Source: Drosophila persimilis (Eukaryota > Arthropoda > Insecta > Diptera > Drosophilidae). From it: 64,000 nt of DNA. A program made the translations under genes and the position numbers. How positions within the stretch are numbered: position 1 is the first letter of the stretch; each line of letters begins with the position of its first letter. A model generated the notes under the pieces. The model saw nothing but the letters and a program-made list of their open reading frames with translations, did no database searches and was not told the origin of the DNA. Positions 44,907 to 55,205 of the stretch are shown here, piece after piece. Where the stretch lies: assembly GCF_003286085.1 (NCBI RefSeq), contig NW_020825561.1, positions 1 through 64,000 on the forward strand. Reading direction: 5' to 3'.

Positions 44907-46484
44907 ATGGCGGTCCACCGAAGTAATGAAAATTTAGCTTCGGCATTGATCAATCCAGACTCGCTTTGCATTATTTGCCAGGGAAATTTGCGGCAAGATC
45001 AGTTAATAGCTACCACGCCTTGTCACCACCGATTTCATAATACGTGCGTATGCGAACATTTGAAAAGCGAAAAGTCTTGTCCAGTGTGCAAGTCGGAATG
45101 CGAACCTGGTAGACTGCGTTACGAAAATAATACTCTAGCAGCAGAATTACACCTAAGCTCTGGCTCCATACCACCTAATGTTCGGGGAAACGAAGACAAT
45201 GGGACGGTACAACTAGATCCAACCTTATTACGTAGAAAAGGGAGAACAAACAGCCGAGGTCGAGGGCGAGGAGCAACCCCTAAACGAGGAATGCAAACAA
45301 GGTATCAAGCTAGTTTAGATCAATATTTATCCGAGAGTCGACAGTCGGTTAGTAGCAACGGAAATAGGTCACTTAGTAACGCTCAACCTGAAAACCTTAC
45401 GAATTACATCCATTCGGTCATGCAAAACCAGGAGAAATCTATGATGGAAAACCTTAGTTCGTTCATAAAAACTTCCATCGAACAAACTATACAGGCCCAG
45501 TTTTCCAATATGAATTTAGCCGCAGCGGTTGCTACGGGTAACGGAGGTCCCTCAGAGTCACACGGTAATGTTAGACGAGACGTAGACAATGATAGTTACA
45601 TGGTTAGAGGCGATTCCCAAGGAAGAACTCCTAGGAGTAGTCAAACAGCCGGAAATGTAGCACCGGCAAAAGCGGCAAATATCCTACTAAGCTGGCGTCT
45701 TAAATTTGATGGTTCTCGAGACGCAATGCACGTAGAAGAATTTCTATATCGCGTTCGTGCTCTTACAGGACAGACTCTGGGGAATGATGATCAGTTACTT
45801 TGCGACAATCTGCATCTGCTTTTCACAGGTAAAGCCAGCGATTGGTTCTGGGATTTTCATCGAAGAAACCACCAATACTCCTGGTCATCGTTATGTACAG
45901 CGTTTAGGCAAAGATTCGACGATCAGAAAGATGATTTTGACCTTTGGGAAATGATACGGAAACGTCAACAGAAGGACAACGAATCCTTCGAAGATTTTCA
46001 GTCAGACATTGAGAAGTTAGTGGCACGACTTTCACACGAGATAAGCGAACTCAAGCTGATCGATATTCTTAAGCGGAATGCGAAAAGTGCTCTGCGATAT
46101 GAGCTTTTGCATTTAAAAATACAGAATAGAAGTGAGTTGAGGGAGGAAGTTAAAAAGCATGAACACTTCTGTAAAGATGCTGGCAACTTTCTACAGAGAA
46201 ACAGGGTAACTAGACCTCACGTATCAGAAATTCAGAGTGAGGAAGAAGAACTCGAAGAAGAGAGTATCTCCGAGCTACGCCGCAAGCGGTTTGTTTGCTG
46301 GAATTGCGACAAAACAGGTCATCGGTTTGAAGATTGCGTAGCAGAACGCCGAGTCTTCTGTTATGGCTGCGGGGCGAAAAATACTTTTAAGCCAAAGTGC
46401 GAAAAATGTAACCCATCGGAAAACCGCAAGCGGGATGCGCAAACCAACACCATTCTGACGCATCCGGCAATGATGACAGAATGA
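44907..46484 (+). CDS. gag: Gag of element C with N-terminal RING-H2 finger (525 aa)
   Basis: Same architecture as Gag of element A. RING-H2 residues are C21, C24, C39, H41, H44, C47, C58 and C61, with spacing identical to A although most other residues differ. An Arg/Gly-rich patch (about 113-130) and a low-complexity linker follow, then the capsid-type domain (ASDWFWDFHR, MIRKRQQKDNESFEDFQ), a CCHC knuckle (464-477, CWNCDKTGHRFEDC) and a C4 cluster (CYGCG to CEKC). The first ATG fits the MAV start shared with A. The stop overlaps the first pol ATG (ATGA, 46481-46484), but the protease-linked frame opens earlier at the frameshift site. Confidence 0.93.
   Translation: MAVHRSNENLASALINPDSLCIICQGNLRQDQLIATTPCHHRFHNTCVCEHLKSEKSCPVCKSECEPGRLRYENNTLAAELHLSSGSIPPNVRGNEDNGTVQLDPTLLRRKGRTNSRGRGRGATPKRGMQTRYQASLDQYLSESRQSVSSNGNRSLSNAQPENLTNYIHSVMQNQEKSMMENLSSFIKTSIEQTIQAQFSNMNLAAAVATGNGGPSESHGNVRRDVDNDSYMVRGDSQGRTPRSSQTAGNVAPAKAANILLSWRLKFDGSRDAMHVEEFLYRVRALTGQTLGNDDQLLCDNLHLLFTGKASDWFWDFHRRNHQYSWSSLCTAFRQRFDDQKDDFDLWEMIRKRQQKDNESFEDFQSDIEKLVARLSHEISELKLIDILKRNAKSALRYELLHLKIQNRSELREEVKKHEHFCKDAGNFLQRNRVTRPHVSEIQSEEEELEEESISELRRKRFVCWNCDKTGHRFEDCVAERRVFCYGCGAKNTFKPKCEKCNPSENRKRDAQTNTILTHPAMMTE
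46418..46465 (+). promoter_or_regulatory. -1 frameshift signal of element C
   Basis: Heptamer GGAAAAC (46418-46424), read GAA AAC in the gag frame, has the same place and A-site codon as GGGAAAC in element A. An 8-nt spacer leads to stem GGATGCG (46433-46439) with CGCATCC (46459-46465). Against element A, a T-A pair has become C-G, keeping the stem. GGAAAAC is a weaker heptamer by the X XXY YYZ rule (second position mismatched), so re-initiation at the ATGA overlap is a possible alternative. Confidence 0.75.
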
Positions 46485-49400
46485 AAGAGCAAACTTTCCA
46501 AGAAAACACCTCCAACCCGGATTGTCCAAAAATTCGATCTAATAGGTCCCTTGTAGAGGCACAAACCCAGACGGAGGAGATAGATATAGATGGTGAAAGT
46601 TCCCGTTCAGATAAGCTAGAATTAAAGTATCAACCAAAACGTTCGACCATACGATTAAGGCAATTCTGGACCAAGGTAAAGAAGGTGCGAAAAAGACTTG
46701 TCTCGTCGGTCCTTTTGAGCTCCGATAACAGATTATTTATAGAACTAAGCATAGAAGAACAAAACTTCATGGCCTTGCTAGATTCGGGGGCGACGATAAG
46801 CTGCCTTGGAAGTGAAGCCGCTAAGTCGTTCGCGCAACACGCCAAGGCAAAGAAATGCTCCGGAAATATTCGAACGGCCAATAATGAATCTTGTAAAGTA
46901 GTAGCGAAAATTACAGTACCCATAACTTTTCGCGATCATACTAAGGAGATGGAATTTTTCATAATACCCGCCTTGAAACAAAATGTGTATTTAGGGATTG
47001 ATTTCTGGATAGAATTCGGTCTTGTAGCAAGACTTTTAACGGATAGATCGGTGGTACAAGAATTAGACGTAGGAAATGAAACCTGGGCTTCGGAATCCCC
47101 GCCAGTACACGATCTAAGCAAAGACCAAAAGGTTAGACTAGAATCCGTGATCCATTCGTTTCCTTCGTTTGAAAGGGAAGGATTAGGACGTACGAAAGCT
47201 ATCCAACACAAGATCGAAATGGTACCCGATAGACCAGTCAAACAACGCCATTGGCCGATTTCACCCGCGAAGGAAAAGTTAATGTTTGACGAAGTGGAGA
47301 AAATGCTGGCATTAGACGTGATCGAGGAATCGAATAGCTCCTGGAGTAGCAATTGCGTTTTAGTTAAGAAAGGTACGAAAAATCGATTATGTTTAGATTC
47401 TCGAGAAATTAATAAGAACACTCGCAAAGATGCCTACCCTTTACCACATATTGATGGCATTCTTAGTAGATTACCACCAGCCAAATTCATAACGGGACTT
47501 GACATGAAACACGCATACTGGCAGATTCCTTTGGAAGAAAAATCTCGGCACTATACAGCTTTTACCATTCCCAATAGGCCGCTTTACCAGTATAAGGTAA
47601 TGCCGTTTGGCTTAACTAATGCCGCTCAGACGTTGTGCCGACTTATGGATCAGGTGATACCTGCACACCTCAGGAATCGGGTTTTTGTCTATTTGGACGA
47701 TTTACTGGTGCTCTCAGATGACTTTGATTCACACTTGGTGCTGTTACAAGAGGTAGCGATGCATTTGCGTAAGGCAAATCTCACGATTAATATAGCCAAG
47801 TCAAACTTTTGTATACGGGAGATTAAATATCTGGGGTTCATAATAGGTTATGGTCAGTTAAAGACAGATCCGGGGAAAATAAAATCCATAATGGAGTTCC
47901 CGATCCCAAAAACGGTGAAACAGATAAGGAGATTTCTAGGACTTGCTGGATGGTACAGACGCTTTGTCGATAACTATGCCACCGTCAGCTACCCCTTAAC
48001 GGAACTACTAAAAAAGCATCAACCACTTAAGTGGAACGCATCGGCTGAAGAAGCTTTCAATAAACTCAAATCCTGCTTAACATCTGCTCCAATCCTAGCC
48101 ACCCCCGATTTTAAGAAACCCTTTTTGTTAATATGTGACGCAAGCACCTTTGGTTTGGGCTGCGTACTAGCTCAATTAAACGAGGAAGGGATAGAATTAC
48201 CTATAGCGTTTATGTCCGAGAAACTTTCCAAGGCGCAACGAAACTATTCGGTCACTGAACTCGAGTGCTTGGCAGTGATTAAAGGAATAAAGAAGTTTAG
48301 AGCTTACGTAGAAGGACAGGATTTCCAAGTTATAACGGACCATGCGTCACTACAATGGCTTATGAGGCAAAAAGATTTGTCAGGTCGCTTGGCCCGCTGG
48401 GCTATAAAATTACAGGGATTTAATTTTCAAATATCACATCGTAAAGGATCCGAAAACGTAGTGGCTGACGCGTTGTCACGCCAAGATGAACCCGAGGTAA
48501 GAGAGCTGAACGGCAACGGACCCATAGTCGACCTTACTTCTACAGAGTTTAAATCGAACGAATACATGGATCTAATAGAACACATAAGGCTTAATCAACT
48601 TAAGTTACCCGATTTGAAAATTGACGATAATTTGGTGTATAAAAGAACCGAACCATCTTCAGGGGACGCGATAGCAGATAAACAAACTTGGAAGCTTTGG
48701 ATTCCATCAGGCCTTACCAGCGATATAATTTCCAGGGCTCATGACCCCCCAGACGCTTCCCACAGTGGTATTGGGAAAACCGTTGAAAAGGTGAAAAGGT
48801 ACTTGTTTTGGCCAAAAATGGTTACACAAATACGAGCCTATGTATCAAAATGCGACGTTTGTCGCCAGACCAAAAGTGCTAATGTCGTGCTAAGACCACC
48901 AATGGGTAAGCCAATGATTTCAGAAAGACCTTTTCAAAAGCTTTATCTAGATTTGTTGGGCCCGTATCCGCGTTCCAAGCAAGGGAATATTGGTATCTTA
49001 ATAATTGTAGATCACAACACCAAATTTCATTTCTTATGTCCGCTCAAAAAGTTTACCTCAAGTAAAGTGTGTGACTTCCTAGAAAATATGTTATTTAGTA
49101 CTTTCGGGGTCCCTGAGACTATACTTACCGATAATGGTTCGCAGTTTGTCTCTGGGAATTTCAAGTCATTTCTTACCAGATTCGGGGTAACTCACCGCTG
49201 CACTGCCATATATTCACCGCAAGCCAATGCCAGTGAACGGTTAAACCGATCCGTGTTAGCGGCTATAAGAGCGTACGTCGGCAAAGATCATACTAATTGG
49301 GACAACAAGTTACCTGAAATTAGTGCAGCGTTACGAGCCAATATCCATAGAAGCACAGGGTATTCGCCATATTTTCTTGCTTTTGGGCAGAATATGATTC

Positions 49401-49768
49401 TTAACGGAAAGGATTATGAACTACTTAGACGACTAAATCTCCTATCGGATGACACCAGAGTCGAATATCCAAATGTAGTACAAGTATGTCGACAAGCCGC
49501 CCAACAAAAGGTAGCTGAATCACACGAGCAGAATGCGAGGACATACAACTTACGTAGCCGGGTCCGTCAACTTAAAGTCGGAGACGTCGTGTATGCCCGG
49601 AATTTTTGTCAGAGCAACGCTTTAAAAAAGTTCAGCGCTAAGCTGGCGCCTGTGTTTATATCAGCCAAGGTTATTCGCCGAGTGGGGACAATGTATTACC
49701 AATTAGCTAGCGAAGATAAGAAAAACTTAGGAGTCTATCACTTGAAAGATTTTCAGCTTAAACCTTAG
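46425..49768 (+). CDS. pol: Pol of element C: protease, RT, RNase H, integrase
   Basis: The first ATG is at 46481 and gives 1095 aa; the open frame extends back through the frameshift site. From that Met: protease LLDSGA with Asp at 101; RT YLDD at 404-407 after FGLTNAAQTLCRLMD; RNase H with CDAS, ELECLAVIKG and TDHASLQWL; integrase HHCC finger from the HDPPDASHSG region to CDVCRQTK; integrase core with LDLLGPYP, LTDNGSQF and NASERLNR supplying D, D and E. The C-terminal GVYHLKDFQ is shared with A. Closest in the window to Pol of A, then D. No stops; looks functional. Only 58 nt separate it from the 3' LTR, leaving no room for env. Confidence 0.95.
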
Positions 49769-49826
49769 TAAATGGCCTTCTTCAGTTTAAGTCTCATTGT
49801 GAGAACAATTACGTCTTCAACTGTGG

Positions 49827-50500
49827 TGTAGGGGCCGAATTAAGGGAACGAGTATAGAACATCACGGATAAGCATAGTTTTCTTTTGGTAATGCTTAAAA
49901 GTGCAGAGACATAGTAACTCCGAAAGTGGATCGTAAGCTGCAAGCTTTCCGAAAAGCTTTCTAAAGAGAGTCGGCGCGCAGCGCACGCATTTAAGCGAAA
50001 GACGTCACGTTTACCTTGACCCAAGAGAGTAGCGTAGCGTAGGGAGAGCATAGATTAAAAGCTTGCCCAAAAGTTCGCTCAAATGGGCGAAAGATCATCC
50101 GATTATGCAGTTTAAATTCCCAACATCATCCGATTATGCAGTTAAAGTTCCTAAGATCATCCGATTATGCAGTTAAAATTCCCCAAATATCATCCGATCT
50201 TAGAGCTTTTGGTTCGGTACCGCTGGGCTGAACTTGCAGAAGTTGGGCTGGAGTATTGACAAAGAATCGATTGATTAAAGCGGACGTGTTTGTGCTATAC
50301 TCGGGAATAAATAAATATATATATATATATATTTAGTCAACGAACAGTTCTGGCAACTACGCCATACCTCGTGAACCGAGTTCAATAAAGACCCAGAATC
50401 AGGAGTAATTAACCAGGAAAGCAGTGTAAAGAAAAGAAAACATAGCTGGTATGTCCGTGATTAATTTGGAAAGTGTTCGTGGTAAAATATATATATATAT
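49827..50500 (+). repeat. 3' LTR of element C, first piece
   Basis: Starts TGTAGGGGCC and matches 41846-42517. Ends in an AT run at the junction with a non-LTR fragment. The 31-bp tandem repeat is at about 50094-50206. Confidence 0.93.
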
Positions 50501-52038
50501 AGCACTTGCAACATCTCTGCAAGTCACTTATATCTCCAACTCAGCATGGATTTATAAGGCGGCGATCAACCACCACGAACTTGTTAGAGTTTACCTCTTT
50601 CATTATTAAAGGCTTTCAAGGTAACTTACAGACGGATGTTATTTACACCGACTTTAGTAAAGCATTCGACTCTGTAAACCATTCCCTTTTAGCACATAAA
50701 CTTGACCTTTTAGGGTTTCCGCCCAACCTCCTGAGATGGATTTCTAGCTATCTTTGTTCTAGGTCTCAAAGAGTCCTCTTCAAAAACTCCCTCTCTTTAC
50801 CAGTAAAGGTTTCTTCGGGAGTACCACAGGGCAGCCATCTAGGCCCCTTACTCTTCACACTCTTTATTAATGACTTGCCTTCAGTAATAACATACTCTCG
50901 AGTACTTATGTATGCGGATGATGTTAAACTCTGTGTCCAGTACAAGGACATTTCATTTCATTCTCGCTTGCAATCCGATCTCAATAGCTTTCAGTCATGG
51001 TGTTGTGCAAACTTGTTACACCTTAATGCCTCGAAATGCAAAGTTATGACATTTCATCGTTCTAACCCTTTGTTGGCTCCCTACACCCTATTTGGGGGTT
51101 CTCTTGAGAGAATTACCCTGGTGGATGATCTGGGTGTTATGTTAGATCCCAAGTTAAAGTTTTCCGAACACATTTCTACCATGGTAAATAAGGCCATGGG
51201 CGTGCTTGGGTTTATAAAGAGGTGGTCAAAGGAATTTGACGACCCCTATATAACAAAGACTCTCTATACCTCGCTTGTTCGTCCGATCTTAGAATACGGC
51301 TCCTGTGTATGGTGCCCTCAGTACAAAGTACACCAGGACCGTATAGAATCAGTACAGAAAAACTTTTTACTCTTTGCTCTGCGGGGCCTTAACTGGGATG
51401 CGGGTGTAAGACTCCCATCTTACTCTAGTAGACTATTATTAGTAAACCTCCCATCCTTAGTTAACCGTAGAAAAATGCTTGGTGTGATATTTATGCACAA
51501 CTTGATCAGGGGTGACATAGACAGCCCTGATCTGTTGAGCCGCATAAACTTCACGATTCCTATTAGACTGACTAGAAACTTTATACCGTTGTTCCTTCCA
51601 CTTTGTAGATCGAATTATTCCTTGCATGAACCGTTTAGGGTCTTATGCTCGGATTATAATTCCCTCTACCATATTATATCCTCCACTAATTCTCTTCCTC
51701 TTATTAAATTACTAATCCTTACACACCTTTCTAGTAATTAGTAATTGTAGTGTTATTTGTATTTTGTATTTTATTGCATGCTTAATTTCTTAATAAGTTT
51801 AGTGCTAATTTTCCTCGAAGGTTAGTCTAATATCTATCTTTCTTGCATGCTCGCGTTTGGTTCGGCTACGCACCGCGCGTCATGCGGCAGCGCCCCTCGG
51901 TCGGTTGGGCGGGAGGAGGGCTGCGTTTTGCCTGGGATCCGCGCGTAACAGCCTTCTGCTGGTGTCACACGGGCCACTTGACGGTGCAGTAATTGCATCG
52001 CCTCTTGTTAGATGCAGTCATTGCATGTCAACGTCCAA
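50501..52038 (+). mobile_element. 5'-truncated non-LTR (LINE) retrotransposon fragment
   Basis: Foreign insert in the 3' LTR of C: the flanks TAAAATATATAT and ATATGAATTTGTG join in the intact 5' LTR at 42501-42530. It carries an RT coding end and about 300 nt of 3' untranslated sequence. There is no poly(A) tail; the 3' end holds imperfect copies of GCAGTAATTGCAT / GCAGTCATTGCAT, which fits clades such as CR1 or LOA whose tails are short repeats. The target duplication is hidden in the AT run (probably ATAT). Confidence 0.85.
50503..51741 (+). pseudogene. Reverse transcriptase C-terminal fragment of a non-LTR retrotransposon
   Basis: About 412 codons, open from the insertion junction, with no start ATG at the left edge (the apparent first codon is TTG). 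Motifs in order: QHGFIRRRSTTTNL, DFSKAFDSVNH, SGVPQGSHLGPLLF and MYADDVKL (catalytic Asp pair). A thumb region and the EYGSCVWCPQY segment common to the CR1/Jockey superfamily follow. ORF1, the endonuclease and the first RT motifs are missing, so this is a dead-on-arrival copy. The reading frame has no stops, so insertion is recent. Exact clade (CR1-like, LOA or Jockey) is not certain. Confidence 0.9.
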
Positions 52039-53166
52039 TATGAATTTGTGTTATAGGACGGCGGCCCGTAGCCACGGTACCGCTCGTGCGATCATCAGTC
52101 GCATAGGAGTGCATATACGGTGTGGTCTATGAGAGGAGTGTTGCCGGTGGATTGATAAGACAAGTAGTAAACCCGCGGGAGGCACCGAGCAGCGAAACCT
52201 GCAGCTTGACGTTGTCCGTCGAAAGCCTCAACAACCGTGTGGATGCACGGCGAAAACCAAGAGGCGCCTCCGGACCCTTATTTTTGGCGCCGTTGACGCC
52301 ACCCGTTTATCGAGCCTCCAATGAGAGTGTAGTCCGCAGACCGACGTCAAATTTGATCGGCAACCTGAAGCCCAGCTAAGGAGTTAATTTACCCCATCTT
52401 CAAGTGATTTAGCTGCGCCAGCGACACCCAATAATGAACTCGAATTGATTGCATTATTGTTGGATTCTTCCGGAGGCGCAGTCCTACTCAGCCTGGCTGA
52501 CATGTCTCTCGATCACGGCAATAGAGGACCATAGTTACTCGTGGATGTAACACAAGCCCCTTTTTCCTCTAGATTTCATGTGCCAGGCTAAAAACCATTC
52601 TCTTTCGTCACACGATGTATACAGTTTTATAGTTAGTTATGTAACACAGCCAACATAATGGTTTTTGGAAACTAATGGGTATGAGAGCAACATTAATTTT
52701 CCTTGAGATTACAAAGCAGTACACTCTAGTACGCTCATGTGCACATATACTCGTATTAAATATCTTTTCTTTTCCTTAGAATTATGCACCAACGTCATCA
52801 TTGAGCTCAACGATCACGAATGGAAAAAGCGGTACTAGCCTACCAAAAGCGCTGTGAGTTTGTAAATAAGAACAAGTACATATATGCACTGAGCTGGGAA
52901 GTAACCTGCGTGTTACATGTAATTTTCTATTGATATTCCCTTTATAAATCCGTAACCATAATGTATTGGTACCTCTCACCCCTTTAGAATCTGTTACCCA
53001 TATATGATGGTCATTTTTAAATCTTTATTTTTCTTAATATTTCTTCGCCATTCCTTACTAATATATTAAGCTATCGAGACACAACAAAAATGGATTTAAT
53101 TATAAGTTAAGAAAACCCCCCCCCAAGAATTTAGTTATATGATTAGGGATTTATTGAAATATATAT
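52039..53166 (+). repeat. 3' LTR of element C, second piece
   Basis: Matches about 42513-43640. Differs from the 5' LTR at two positions I can see (GGCAACC for GGAAACC; AATAGAGG for AATATAGG). Ends in ATATAT where B2 is inserted. Confidence 0.92.
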
Positions 53167-53762
53167 AGTTAAATATCCGCAACTCGATTTTAAGTTTTTA
53201 AAAAAATACTTTTATTTTACAAACTTAAATATCTTTATGTCACAAGATTTAAATGAATTCCCCGACTTGACTTTCGGTCTGCTTGTCTCAAACGGAACTC
53301 GTCTCTCTGCTGCTGGCTAGTTTCCATGAGCCCTTCTCTTGGAACTCCCGACTCTGGCTTCGGGCGTTGCTTTCCTCGGCTGCATCTTCGTGTCGGTGGC
53401 GTACGTGCCTGGATCGATATTTGGGGATGCGTCGGCTTTGATGAAAGGCATCCACTGCTGGCGATCGGTGTTGCATTACATGACGGAGCTAGGAATGTGA
53501 TACTCCTTGGTTTTATGTCTAGCTTTGATTGGTCCTCATGAGTGGCGTGATTCTAAAGAATCGATTTCTCGAGAGTGGCGTGATTCTAATGTTGCTGAAA
53601 CAATGTGGTCCATTGTTTATATTATGGGGGGCCCTAGCTTGGAGTATGGGAAGAAATAGTTATTGATTCTTGAGTGGGGTCCTGTTACTTGTGTGGATGG
53701 GGTGGATGAATTGTACATAAACATAATGTGTATGGGATGTGGGGAATTATGGATATGTCACT
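53167..53762 (-). repeat. 3' LTR of B2 (596 bp)
   Basis: Appears identical to the other B2 LTR at 59682-60277. The bordering CCCCC at 53763-53767 is the polypurine tract read on the plus strand. Confidence 0.95.
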
Positions 53763-53789
53763 CCCCCAACGTTTGTTATTAGCCTGTCC

Positions 53790-55205
53790 CTAGGCGATTA
53801 CCCTCGGGTATAGTGACGGGGTGTCAAGTGCGGTGGCTGAGGTTGGTTCCTCTTCTGCTTCTATTATAGGGTTTATACATTTAACCGTGACTCTTTTAGA
53901 AGTTTTCGTAAATTTAACAGCTACATAACTTAGTAGTACTAATATAATTATGACAAATGCAATTAGTAGACTTATTTGTAATAGGTTACTATATGTGGTG
54001 TATTGCATAATTATTTCATTAGTTTGGACATACGACAGTGGTTTTATTTTAGTTATGTTGTTGTTGACATAAACATTCTGGGCAAAATCTAACATTGTGT
54101 TTGATATTGTAAATTCATTTAATTGGATTGAACAGTTGTAGATTTTTATAATGGTATTTCCTTCCGCTATGATTTCTTGGTTTACACAATTCTGATTTAG
54201 CGTTGTTTTTGGAAGATTCCACGTGATTAGTATATTGGGTTCAATAAAGTTTATTTGAAAGTTTTGAAAAGTTTTGGAATATGGACATTTAGTGGGAGTT
54301 TGCATTAAAATTCCTTTTATACAATTGTCATTGGTTTTCAATCTAGTTTCTTTAACAAATACTTCTTCATTTTTTATGTAGTACTTGTCGTATGTCATAT
54401 CTGTTAACATGTTATTTAATTCGTCTGGATACGGAACGATTTTATAGATTGGTACTTTTGTAATGTCTTTGGGAATGTTGGAAATTATTAGAATTTCGTT
54501 GGTATCGGATTTTAGCCATGTGGAGGTTTTTATATTTAGTATTTTCTCAGAATTTATTTGTTCCAGGTAGTCTTGTTTTAATAATTTTGGATTAAATATA
54601 CCGAGCCTAGTTAATTGCATACCTAGTTCTATATCTTCGATATATTCTGTGAAATGTTGTAGATTGAATATCAAAATTTCTATTTGTTGATTCCTGTCTT
54701 TTTCTTCATTTAGTTTGTTTATAACGTTTATTCCGCTATTAACTGCATCTATTACCAAATTTAGTTCATTCATTTGAATGCTATGGCTGGCTAAATTTTC
54801 TATTTTTTGTTCCAAATCGACTTTATCTTCCTGATCTAGTGTTCCAAAGAGATATTTGTAGGCTGTTCCTACTATATTGATTAGGCCTCTTTTATTTCTT
54901 TTGGTTATTTTTAGCCCGTTCATTTCTCTTTGCAATTTGTCTACTAGATATTTTATTTGGATTATGTCCTGGAATTTAGTGGCTTGCCTTAACAAATTTT
55001 GGTATAGTTCTTCGGTTTTAGTTACATTAACAGTTAGATAATGGTATTCGTAATTGATAGGTATGTTGATCGATCCAGTTTTGAATATCATATATCCGTT
55101 TTGGGATTTTATAGAATTTATTTCTATGTTTTGGCCCTGTGCCATTACGATGGTAATTATGAGGAAGATGAGGATTTTAATTGTGTTGAAGTTCGCCGAT
55201 TCCAT
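53790..55205 (-). CDS. env: Env-like glycoprotein of errantivirus B2 (471 aa)
   Basis: Same layout as env of B1: signal peptide 1-24, furin-like RNKR at 103-106 with a hydrophobic segment after it, transmembrane helix about 408-430. Only two residue changes are visible against B1: Phe at 204 (Leu in B1) and Ala at 416 (Ser in B1, inside the membrane helix). Overlaps the end of pol by 29 nt; expected to be expressed from a spliced mRNA. Intact. Confidence 0.92.
   Translation of the reverse strand: MESANFNTIKILIFLIITIVMAQGQNIEINSIKSQNGYMIFKTGSINIPINYEYHYLTVNVTKTEELYQNLLRQATKFQDIIQIKYLVDKLQREMNGLKITKRNKRGLINIVGTAYKYLFGTLDQEDKVDLEQKIENLASHSIQMNELNLVIDAVNSGINVINKLNEEKDRNQQIEILIFNLQHFTEYIEDIELGMQLTRLGIFNPKLLKQDYLEQINSEKILNIKTSTWLKSDTNEILIISNIPKDITKVPIYKIVPYPDELNNMLTDMTYDKYYIKNEEVFVKETRLKTNDNCIKGILMQTPTKCPYSKTFQNFQINFIEPNILITWNLPKTTLNQNCVNQEIIAEGNTIIKIYNCSIQLNEFTISNTMLDFAQNVYVNNNITKIKPLSYVQTNEIIMQYTTYSNLLQISLLIAFVIIILVLLSYVAVKFTKTSKRVTVKCINPIIEAEEEPTSATALDTPSLYPRVIA

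Noticed and set aside
49769..49826. Possible env in the RING-Gag elements
   Set aside because: Only 58-68 nt separate pol from the 3' LTR in A, C and D, and the LTR sequences hold no long ORF.
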